DNA of 64,000 nucleotides from Syngnathus acus (taxonomy: Eukaryota; Chordata; Actinopteri; Syngnathiformes; Syngnathidae): positions 16,041,956-16,105,955 of the forward strand of contig NC_051095.1 of NCBI RefSeq assembly GCF_901709675.1, given 5' to 3'. Below the pieces are notes generated by a model that was given only the letters and a program-made list of their open reading frames with translations, did no database searches and was not told the origin of the DNA. The stretch's first letter is position 1. Each line of letters opens with the position of its first letter. The position numbers were made by a program, and so were the translations under genes. Below, in pieces: positions 17,292 through 26,015 of the stretch.

Positions 17292-18299
17292 GTGGAACAC
17301 ATGCAGAGACAGCAGCTGGAGAGACACATGCACATGCCCAGCCAGTCCCTGTAAAATGGGATCAACAGGGACACTGCGCAATATTTACCCAGTTCTCCAC
17401 TGAAGATTGGATGTGCAATTTCTCGTTTGCGATCGATAGCTCGACGAGGGACGTTGAGGGTGGGCACACATAAGGGGGCGGAAGCAATGAGAGAGGGGGT
17501 TTATTTTGAAGGGCAGTCTTTCATTAGGAATTAGTGGAGTATAAAACGAGAGGGTAAGGAAGAGCTGCGTGAGAGTGGAGATGAAATACTATGTGTGGAA
17601 AAAAATGGAAGCAGCTTAACAGGAGAAAAAGAAACGGTGGACAGCATGGGTTGGAGATAAGAGAGAGTGACAGGTGTTCAGCCAAGACTTGGCTTAATTG
17701 AAGGAAATGACTAAGAAGTGTTTCCTCAGAGGGGGCTATGCTTGTGAAGGTGACTCGCAGGTTCGATAAATCAGCTTCTCTCAATCGCACCCAGGCCCTC
17801 CCCCCTTGCTGTAAAACTGGAACACACAGGGGTGCCCATACGGATAGGACAGAAATTGACATTTAAAAGCAGAAGCAGCAAATGCCTTCCCAGTACAGTG
17901 TTTTGGATATTCACCAAAGCCCATCTCCTCTTTCAATGAACGGTGCAAAAAAAAGTGACAAATAGCTCATCCAGCAACATTGAAATGAAAATAAAGGTGT
18001 CACTCTAGAGTCTAGCAACCTATCTTCTATGTACACAAAACGCACATGCAAACACAATCATGTCTTCACTATGACTGGCACCCCAAGAGTGTCGAGTAAG
18101 ACTAATAAATGTGAATAATATGTATGAAAGATAACAACCTTGAAAAAATACCTGGAACAGAAAGTACATTGGTCCTATACAACTCTCAAATCTCAACAAA
18201 AATACGGTCTAAAAGTTACACAGAAAATAATAAATGATGAAAATAAAAAAAAATTGGCCACACGTTTTAGCATTAACACATTCATGCTTTCTGTGTTCT

Positions 18300-18512
18300 G
18301 CGAGTGGCTGTCCACGATGTCAGCTGGGATAGGCTCCAGCTCACTCATGACCCTTTTGAGGACAAGCGCTAAAGGAAATGGATGGATGGATGGATGGATG
18401 GATGGATGGATGGATGGATGGATGGATGGATGGATGGATGGATGGATGGATGGATGGATGGATGGATGGATGGATGGATGGATGGATGGATGGATGGATG
18501 GATGGATGGATG
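18300..18512 (+). mobile_element. SINE 3' end with expanded (GGAT)n tail
   Basis: GATGTCAGCTGGGATAGGCT, CCAGC and GAGGACAAGCGCTAAAGGAA match the 3' third of the SINE at 37540. From 18378 to 18512 the tail is expanded to about 33 uninterrupted GGAT units, now a tetranucleotide microsatellite. The 5' two thirds are missing. Confidence 0.85.
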
Positions 18513-19648
18513 CCCAATAATAGCTTGACAAGTGGAACAAGATTATTTGACTGGAACGCCTTAGTATTCCAATGACCAGCGCTTAATTGCGATGATTCAT
18601 ATTCGTATTAGATGATTAAAATCGGTGGTTTCAATCACTGAGCTGAATCAAGCATTCAAACCAATTATTTTGAAAAAACAAAGAAGATTCATCAGCATCG
18701 TAACTCCAGACAACACACCAGTGCCTCCTTGTGTTATCTTTACTCACGTTTGGGTCCGACCCTCGTTCAAAATGTGCTGATGGAGGTGATAACAGCAAGT
18801 TGAAGCAAAACTCAGTCCAAGGAAGCGCTGCATACTAATTTGACTAAAGTCCCTGCAGCAATCCTCGTAAAAAAATAAAGTGGTGATTGTGACCGAGTGG
18901 ATATTATGTTGGCAGTGGCATCAAAGTAGCTGTGATTTGGCCAATTAGCCCAAATGTAGAAAGCAAACAAGGGTTTTAGAAACTTCACTGCATACGTAGT
19001 TTCCACAAACATAAAATGAAACACTAACAATCCTAAAGAAGAGAGCGAGAGAGACTGACTGCGATGGATCACTTCAGCTCGTATATAAATAATAATGCTC
19101 ATGTGTTATATCTATAATATACAATACCTCCATTGTCGCTTTGCTAAATGGGGCAAGACAGGTGTATGAATGTCTGAATCTGGTACCAAACATTTTGAAG
19201 ATATTTTTAGAGTGGGGAGACTACATTAGCATGAGCACTTCAAATAATGCCAATAGTCACAACCATCTACGATCTTCAACAACCTTTTCACTCTATATAC
19301 AATATATAGTGCGAGTAAAACACGGAACACTATAAGCAGTATACTTCTATTCATAAATTTTTGACCAATCATCAACAAACACTATTTTTTTAAAGACTAC
19401 ACCTAGCTTGCTATGAGTCGCTCAATTAAACTGATATATTTTTACATTTTAAGGATTATTTATGTATGTACATATATGTCCGTATACAGACATAATTTTG
19501 ACAAGTTTCTGATGCAAGATAGAAAATGAGACCAAGCAAAATAATTTGAACACTTACTGTTAACGTAACCAACAAAATGTACAAACTGTGTTTTTAAAAA
19601 TCTTTGCTAGAGGTTAGAAAATATAAACAACCGAAATAATGTGGTCAC

Positions 19649-20000
19649 CAGGGCTCCACACTGACCCAAGATGCCTCACTTTGCTCCTAAAGTTTTAGAC
19701 TGCAAATTGAGAAAGTATTTTTTTCATCTACTTTCAATGGTGCCCAGTAAATCATTTTTTTTATTATTATTACTATTCTTGAATATTTTTTTGCTACTGA
19801 CAAACGTCTGCTCCAGATGGCATTTCATTTATTAGTTACATAGTGAAAAACTAGAGGGAACATTTACTCTAAGTCCACTATGTGTAGTATGCCCCTAAAA
19901 TGTTTTACTTGTGCCTATAAATTTTAAGGTTAGGAGCCACTGTGCTCCGAGTGAAAATTTTTAATTAAAATTCAAAACAATAAAATTGTCTGGAGGCCTG
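19649..20000. mobile_element. Possible small hAT-like element (CAGGGCTCCACAC ends)
   Basis: CAGGGCTCCACAC at the left and GTCTGGAGGCCTG at the right form imperfect 13-bp inverted ends. The interior contains GTTAGGAGCCACTGTGCTCC, as in known fish elements of this kind. No convincing target duplication is visible, so the limits are tentative. Confidence 0.4.
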
Positions 20001-20359
20001 CTGTTACACACCCTCATAATAACTGGGATTGTGTCCAAAATATACTAATCACACTCAAAATCAAGACAAATTGGAGTCAGAAGACACTGTTCAATTGTTT
20101 TAGTCGGCTTTTCCAGACTTGTTTTCTTTCTTTGTAACAGAAGCCAGTTTTTGTACTAAAAGTAATTGCTGTTTCAAAGTGTTCATAATTTCGTCCGCTT
20201 TGTGTAAGGCCTCTGTTACAGCTAAGGGAAAAGTCTCATTTTTATATATGATAAAAAAGCCAGCATTTTGTGTCGACTTTTTACAGCCACAGTATGTGAC
20301 TTTGTTTGATATGTTGCTCCAACTGCAATGTTCAACTGATTTTCTCTTCTGTCTTACAG

Positions 20360-20655
20360 ATGATGGGGGAAGAATCGTGAAAACATGATGGGCTTGACAT
20401 CACTGTCACAGACCTCTCGATTCAATCAAAAAGCACCTGTCTTCCATGATGTTGTTCTTTGTGGAGTTATACTGCTTGTCCAATGCATCGCTCATCTGTA
20501 TTCATTGACTGCAATGGGAATTATACCTTTAAATGTACGTAGGTTCAAAATGAAACCAGGGAAGGAAGATGAAATTAGTATTTGAGCAGAAGATAAAGAG
20601 CTTAAAGCAAACATTTTTGAACCGTAAATGCAAATAAAGTCTCTCTATATTTAGA
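20360..20655 (+). other. Candidate 3' terminal exon with small ORF, unassigned
   Basis: A strong acceptor (TTTTCTCTTCTGTCTTACAG, AG at 20358-20359) is followed by about 280 nt ending near an AATAAA signal (20633-20638). Continuing the upstream phase would encode DDGGRIVKT and stop. A separate 66-codon ORF (20385-20585) has one hydrophobic segment, VVLCGVILLVQCIAHLY, and a basic-acidic tail. I recognise neither. It lies on the strand opposite testican, inside its presumed intron. It may be chance. Confidence 0.22.
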
Positions 20656-21640
20656 TTATTTTCCACTACATTGGAGCTGGACTATGTAGAATATAAATAA
20701 CCGGATGAATGAATAAAAACGTTTTTGTTTTTTAAGCTAAACCACCTAGCTCTGCCTATTTCGGTGAGTCCCCTGCCAACAAATGGACACTCATGCATAT
20801 GCAGGGAGGGACCAAGTAGCTCATCAGCAGGGATGTAGAGTGGAACATGGCAGGCAGGGCAGAGCAGAAAAGAGGGGGCGAAACAGAGGAGGGCAGGGCA
20901 GATAGGAACCAGACAGTGTCATGGTTGAGGAAGCAAGGGGTCATTCTCTGCTCCAAAGACAAGAAGGAAAATGTGAAAACGAAAGGCACACAGGAAGTAA
21001 TCTGGAGTTCATGACTTCAAGAGAAATGAGCGGAGGATGAAATAGAGCTGATTGACACACATCAAGAAAGATATGAAATTATTCCTGTGAATGACAAACA
21101 AAAGGGGTTTTGAAATGAAAACAACTTGATGACGAAGTAAGAACAAACTGCTGTTGTATTTGTGTGGAAAAATTATTGATTCTCTAGTGCACAATGATGT
21201 CACTGTAAACCATTCTGAAAAGAAAAATTAATTTTAATAATTGATTAATAAATAGCGAAATGTGCAATTGAAGTGCATACCATCGACAATAGATTGGCCT
21301 TGGGTAATTGGAGTCACTCTAGTACTTGAGCAAAATACAAAGACAGGAACTGGATTGAAATAATGCTAAGTGAGCTGGTTTAAAATGTAACATTCTACAG
21401 CTAATCCATGCTAATCCATGCTGTCGTTAATAATCTTTTGTGTTTAATCACGAGACATTTGCAAACGTCTGCTTTTACTTTGGAAACCAAAAACCGCATC
21501 ATTAACTGAATCCGTTTCAAACCGTTTGGTGAGTGCATTAGTCCCTCTTGTGTGATTTTGTTTAATTATAAAGTTATTTTATCACGAAACAATACCAAGG
21601 AAACAGTAAATGGAGGAAAATAGCTTTCTTTTATGCAGCT

Positions 21641-21675
21641 ATCCATCCATCCATCCATCCATCCATCCATCCATT
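21641..21675 (+). repeat. (ATCC)n microsatellite, likely relic of an inverted SINE tail
   Basis: Eight ATCC units; in this window (GGAT)n tails belong to SINEs. No SINE body is recognisable beside it. Confidence 0.85.
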
Positions 21676-21995
21676 TAATTCTGTTGAGTAAATTCAGACA
21701 TCTCGCAGTTCAGTGCATCCAAAAGACACATACATATGCTAAAACATATAATAAGTACAGTACATAAATAGGAATGACCACATAAGGCAGACAGACAGTA
21801 AACTAGAGGCATTGATATTCAGTAATAGTATTGAATTGCAGCCCTCTGAAGCATCATCAAATTGAGAGGTATTGAGAGATAAATGCAAAACTATCTTGAA
21901 TAGCCATTCAGGGAAGTATAAAATAATAGCCCGTTGATCATGTAAGAGTAGTGTAGTGCAAACTCTTGAAATTATGTCTAGAGGGTTTGCACACA

Positions 21996-22329
21996 GGTGG
22001 TGCACTGGTTAGCACGTCCGCCTCACAGTTAGGAGGGTGCGGGTTCGATTCCACCTCCGACCCTTCCTGTGTGGAGTTTGCATGTCCTCCCCGTGCCCGC
22101 GTGGGCTTTCTCCGGGCACTCCGGTTACCTCCCACATCCCAAAAACATGCTTGGTAGGCCGATTGAGCACTCTAAATTGCCCCTAGATGTGAGTGCGGAT
22201 TGTTGTGCTGTGTGATTGGCTGGCAACCAATTCAGGGTGTCACCCGCCTACTGCCCGATCACCTCTGGGATAGGCTCCAGCACCCCTGCGACCCCCGAGG
22301 GGACAAAGCGGTACAGAAAATAGATGGAT
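21996..22329 (+). mobile_element. tRNA-derived SINE, younger of an adjacent pair
   Basis: The head contains TGGTTAGCACGTCC and a perfect pol III B box, GGTTCGATTCC (about 22042-22052). The body is the standard GTGTGGAGTTTGCATG ... CTCCGGGCACTCCGG ... GGGATAGGCTCCAGC, ending in a short GATGGATG tail. The 13-bp duplication GGGTTTGCACACA flanks it (21983-21995 and 22330-22342). It is nearly full length but no longer has an intact ORF or LINE partner here. Confidence 0.9.
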
Positions 22330-22342
22330 GGGTTTGCACACA

Positions 22343-22650
22343 TGCAGCCTTGTGGATGAATGACAAGCACGCCTGCCTCACAAGCTTCCTATATGGAGTT
22401 TGTGTTGTCCCCTGCCTGCTAACGTTTTCCCCGGGAACTCTTGTTTCCTCCCAAATTCCAAAAACATGCACGTGACGGTCATTGAAGACTCCAAATTGTC
22501 ATTGAGCGTGATTGTGAGTGTGAAAGGTTGTTTTGCGATAGGCTGGTGACCAGTTTGGGATGCACTCCGCCTCTCGCCCAAAATCAGCTGGGACAGGCTC
22601 TAGTACACTCTAACCCTCATGAGAATAAGCGTTGTAGAATAAGAATGGCT
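22343..22650 (+). mobile_element. tRNA-derived SINE, older of an adjacent pair
   Basis: A diverged copy of the same family: GCCTGCCTCACA, ATATGGAGTTTGTGTTGTCC, CTCCCAAATTCCAAAAACATG, AAATCAGCTGGGACAGGCTC, ending AATAAGCGTTGTAGAATAAG. A diverged third copy of the target sequence, GGGTTTGCACGC, follows at 22651-22662. The two SINEs therefore used the same target. Confidence 0.85.
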
Positions 22651-22878
22651 GGGTTTGCACGCTTGCAAGTTAATCATCAAAATGTAGTGAACTAGCTAGG
22701 GTATTTAAAGTCTGTACTTTGTCTTCTGTGGAGAACAAGTTGAGATTGCAGTCCTTGCATTTTGACCATTACATTTGCACTGCAATTAAACTGCACCACT
22801 TCTTGTTGCTAAGCCATAAATTGTCTACCTTTTAGAAAGACCTAACTGCTCCTCAACACAAATGGTCTCTTTTCACAG

Positions 22879-22963
22879 GGCTGTCTTTTTGTCAAAAGAA
22901 CACAAGGCACCGTGATAGAGGTTTCCTTTATGCGGGGAGAAATCAACACAAAATGATACACAG
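22879..22963 (+). other. Exon-like segment, unassigned
   Basis: GGTCTCTTTTCACAG (AG at 22877-22878) is a good acceptor and ATACACAG|GTAAGC a near-perfect donor, enclosing 85 nt. One frame stays open throughout (28 codons, containing TRHRDRGFLYAGRNQHKM). I recognise no domain. It would be antisense to the presumed testican intron. Chance matches of this quality are expected in 64 kb, so confidence is low. Confidence 0.2.
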
Positions 22964-23117
22964 GTAAGCATGTCTGCATCTACTGTATGTGGTGTGTCGA
23001 ACCATAACATAAACAGGTCACAGCTTCTCACATCTTTCATAGACTATCCCCACCATTACTACCCTCCGCAGACAGTTTGCAGATAATGAATTTCAGTCAC
23101 ATATGTAGAGCATTTAA

Positions 23118-23138
23118 ATACACACACACACATACACG
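23118..23138 (+). repeat. Short (AC)n microsatellite
   Basis: ACACACACACACATACAC. Confidence 0.85.
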
Positions 23139-23629
23139 CCACGCCGTAAGTGAAAGGCTCCTCAATGAACGTAAGACGAAGTCTCATCCTCACATCACAG
23201 CTCAACTGGATGAGGACGAACAGCTCTAATAAGGCCAAAGGTAGCTTACGCTTTGCTGAAATCTCTTGAGAAAAGGGTAGCAGGCTGTATGCTGTTACTA
23301 CTGAAGCATCATGCATAATAAGGCAAGACATTATTCTGCTGACACCAATGATTGCACAGCTGGTAAGACTAAAGAGGGTTTCCATTATTATTGCAGTTTG
23401 GGAATGTTGAATTAAAAAAATAGATGGCGTTCATTTATTGGTTAAAGCTTATAAATGACGGAATGTAATTGTACACCTATCCTTGCATCTGTTGCCATGA
23501 AGAGTCAACAATATCTGCTAACGTTAGTTTTTCAGATTTTTATATTCATGTTAAAGGTGCTTATTGGCACTCCTAGTCGAAGTTATGTTAATTCAAACTC
23601 AAACAAAGACAATGATGTGTTGTATTATA

Positions 23630-24100
23630 CCGTATTGGCCCGAATATAAGATGGTGTATTTTGCATTGAAATAAGACTGAAAGTGGGGATCGTCTTACAT
23701 TCGGGGTCTAGACATTATACCCATTCACAACGCAAGATGGCGCAAGATATCTTTAAAGTGATTGCTGAACTCAACTCCCCAGGCCAAAGCGAACCCCTGT
23801 CACGAAGAATAAAAATAAAAATAGCAGTAGCACGAAGAAGAAAAATAAAGAACTGCGGTAAGAAAGAAAAGAGAAGAAAACAAGAGAAGAGATAACAGAA
23901 AATAGAGAAACGTAGTGACAATCTGGAGAAAAGTGGGTCTCTCGAATATATTGTTATAATCATTTGTTTCAGATGTACTGTAATTATTTTCTGCATAAAA
24001 ATTAAATTTGGTGTTCAGAAAGTCTTTTTTCCAAACTTGAGTCTTGAAAAAGAAGGGGTCGTCTTATAATCAGGGTCGTCTTATATTTGCGCCAATACGG
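23630..24100 (+). mobile_element. TA-flanked TIR element, copy 1 (MITE-like)
   Basis: The element opens CCGTATTGGCCCGAATATAAG and closes with the inverse TTATATTTGCGCCAATACGG. A TA dinucleotide flanks each end (23628-23629 and 24101-24102), as in elements that target TA. Sub-terminal GTCTTAT repeats and a short internal stretch (MAQDIFK...AELNSPGQSEPL if translated, 23737 on) recur in the copy at 25482-26013. There is no transposase, so it is non-autonomous. Superfamily is not assigned. It would lie in testican intron 2. Confidence 0.8.
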
Positions 24101-24488
24101 TACTTGTGACTTTTGAAACTGTTCATTTTATAAACGTTTTACAGTCAGGAACTAGAAATTAAAACATTAGCAGCAAATTGCCATTAACTGCAGGTAATTT
24201 CAAGCAAAAGAAAAACTACCGGTAGTATCTGTGTTTGATTTCGGTGACTATACTCAAGAAATGAGCACTCTGGTATCGGTCTGAAAAGTAATTGCTATTG
24301 AACATCCCTAACAAAAATTCCAAGCGTCAAACTACATTGATGTAGAGTTCTTTGATGCTGAAAAGTCTTGACCAAAGTCACACAAACAAGTGATCAGAGA
24401 CCATCCTGCTGCTCTCTACAAGGTTGATGGTGCCTGATAGCACACATACGGTACAGGGTTTATGAAGGACATAGTGAGACGCACACAA

Positions 24489-24525
24489 CCCCCCCCCCCC
24501 CCCCCCCCCCCCACACACACACACA
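24489..24525. repeat. Poly-C (24 nt) joined to short (AC)n
   Basis: Twenty-four consecutive C (24489-24512) run into (CA)n to 24525. On the testican gene strand this is G24 in the intron, about 60 nt after the donor of the coding exon. Such a run can form G-quadruplexes and is prone to length errors in assembly. Confidence 0.95.
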
Positions 24526-24577
24526 ATCTAATTACTTGTCCCTTTTGGTGAGATTTAGAAGCTCCCAAGAAACTCAC

Positions 24578-24712
24578 ATCTCTGTATCTGTTCCAGGATC
24601 TGTCCTTGGAGTGTTGGCCGACGGTACTCAGCCGCTTGTCGTTGGCGGTGCCAGACACCGCAGAGTGTGTGCTCAGCATTAGAGCCACAACAGCGAGCAG
24701 ATAGAAGAACAT
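24578..24712 (-). CDS. spock1: Testican (SPOCK family, probably spock1), first coding exon, partial gene
   Basis: This exon encodes the first 45 residues of a secreted testican, an extracellular calcium-binding proteoglycan of the SPARC/BM-40 group. Seen: residues 1-21 form a signal peptide (hydrophobic core LLAVVALML, likely cut after AVSG). Residues 28-45 read LSTVGQHSKDRSWNRYRD, matching the testican N-terminal motif LST(V/I)SQY...WNRFRD. Eight residues from Q to W is the SPOCK1 spacing; SPOCK2 and SPOCK3 have nine. The frame ends at Asp45 on the donor GAT|GTGAGT (24577-24572). The ATG lies 3 nt inside an acceptor ending TTTGGTTTCCAG (AG at 24717-24716). In the family a boundary follows this FRD, and the next exon encodes DDYF. 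Odd: the usual NFLDN.QW before LST is replaced by TANDKR, losing the Trp. Kazal, EC and thyroglobulin exons are absent from the window. The family call is firm; the paralogue call is moderate. Confidence 0.85.
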
Positions 24713-25000
24713 CTTCTGGAAACCAAAGGATTAAAGAAAAGGACATAATAAGATGCACTAAAGTGTTGAGTGGTGACAAGGAGGGAGTTGAGCCCGAGCA
24801 TTCAAGTGGGATACAACACTTTCCACACAAACACACGCACAGTGGCATATATCGCTCCAAATGGCACGGTGGAATATAAACGCAGATGAAGCAAGCGCCG
24901 CTTATTTCGGGAGGATGGCGCGTGTCATCATATGTGTGCTCTCTTTTTAAATCGGATTACAAACAACGTAGAGTTGTGGCGTTAAAGCGATTAACTCACC
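24713..25000 (-). other. spock1: Testican intron 1 and end of 5' untranslated exon
   Basis: On the minus strand an exon ends CCGAGCAAG at 25000 and is followed by the consensus donor GTGAGT (24999-24994). The next acceptor, a pyrimidine tract ending in CAG, lies at 24717-24716, giving a compact 284-nt intron (24999-24716). Splicing would join GCAAG to AAGATG, so this exon would be 5' untranslated sequence just before the testican start codon. Its own 5' end is unclear. It may be a transcription start, or an acceptor near GGGCTTAG or TTTGGAG between about 25020 and 25095. The assignment rests on the two matched splice sites and the coding exon beside them. Confidence 0.6.
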
Positions 25001-25168
25001 TTGCTCGGCTACTTTAGACTCCAAAGATTTTTTTTTTTTTAACAATCTCGACAATTCATTCGCTTTTTTTCTATCGGCTTCTCTAAGCCCAAATCGAACA
25101 ATGTGCGACTCTTCACTGTTGTTGGTACATTATGCAAACAAAAGCCCGCAAAACAAAGCTTCACTTAC

Positions 25169-25330
25169 TTGCGATCGTTCGGTGGTTTCACAATCCCAAC
25201 CCAGGTCGAAATAAGTCCAAGTTGCGACCGCACCTGTGCAATGCAAACACCTCTGTCACACTGCAGGCTACAAGAAGAGTGAATGGACTTGCTGGAGGTT
25301 TCTCCTGTCACAAGACACCGCCCCCCTCGC
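25169..25330 (-). other. spock1: Possible alternative or first 5' untranslated exon of testican
   Basis: The minus strand contains a second strong donor, CGCAA|GTAAGT, with the exon ending at 25169 and GT at 25168-25167. Upstream sequence is less AT-rich than its surroundings. This could be the true first exon, spliced to the exon ending at 25000 or directly to the coding exon, or an alternative donor. The 5' limit given is a guess. No open frame is implied. Confidence 0.4.
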
Positions 25331-25480
25331 TCTCTCTCTCCTCGCTTTATCATCCTCCACCTACCTCTCTCTACCACTCTCTCTCGCTTTCTGCCCACCC
25401 TTGGAGTGAAGCAGTGGCGTACAATGAATGGGGGCCCAAGGAAAAGCCAGTCATAGGGCCCTCGTTATCCGCACTTATAT
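25300..25480 (-). promoter_or_regulatory. Candidate promoter region of testican, GA/CT-rich
   Basis: Immediately upstream of the putative first exon the plus strand is a CT-rich tract (25320-25395, runs of CTCTCT), that is GAGAG on the gene strand. No TATA box is visible. The region ends at an inverted-repeat element starting at 25482. Promoter function is inferred only from position. Confidence 0.3.
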
Positions 25481-25481
25481 A

Positions 25482-26013
25482 CCGTATTGGCCCGAATATA
25501 AGACGACCCTGATTATAAGACAACCCCCACTTTTTCAAGACTCAAGTTTGAAAAAAAGACTTTTTGAACACCAAATTTCATTTTTAAACAGAAAATGATT
25601 ACAGTACATCTGAAACAAATGATTATAACAATATATTCGAGAGAAAAAGCACGTTATTTTGCCTTATTCAAATCATGCAAAAACTGTATCACATCTTAAT
25701 ATCTGAACATATGTAAACTAAAGTGCAATCACATTTGTAAATGAATGGCTTCTGGTTTTTGAAATGTAAATAAACCTACTGTTTCTCCATTTTCTGTTAT
25801 CTCTTCTCTTATTTTCTTCTCTTTTCTTTCTTACCGGTGACAGAGGTTCGCTTTGGCCTGGGGAGTTAAGTTCAGCATTAGTTTTAAAGATATTTGGCGC
25901 CATCTAGCGTTGTGAATGGGTATAATGTCTAGACCCCGAATTCAAGACAACCCCCACTTTCTCAGTCTTATTTCAATGCAAAAAGACACTGTCTTATATT
26001 CGGGCCAATACGG
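25482..26013 (-). mobile_element. TA-flanked TIR element, copy 2, inverted relative to copy 1
   Basis: This has the same termini as the element at 23630-24100 (CCGTATTGGCCCGAATATAAG ... CGGGCCAATACGG) and TA flanks at 25480-25481 and 26014-26015. The internal AELNSPGQSEPL-encoding stretch reads on the minus strand here (about 25860-25903), so the two copies point in opposite directions. It sits directly upstream of the testican 5' exons. Confidence 0.8.
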
Positions 26014-26015
26014 TA

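Larger units (their letters stand above)
16401..19648. other. No gene recognised; microsatellite and SINE tail only
   Basis: Holds (GT)31 and the SINE tail. The minus-strand 112-codon frame at 17524-17862 is low in complexity and matches nothing I know. Confidence 0.55.

Noticed and set aside
24416-24571. Continuation of the testican frame past residue 45 into SFLGASKSHQKG and a glycine run
   Set aside because: It reads through a consensus GTGAGT donor into intron, and the glycines come from the poly-G tract.
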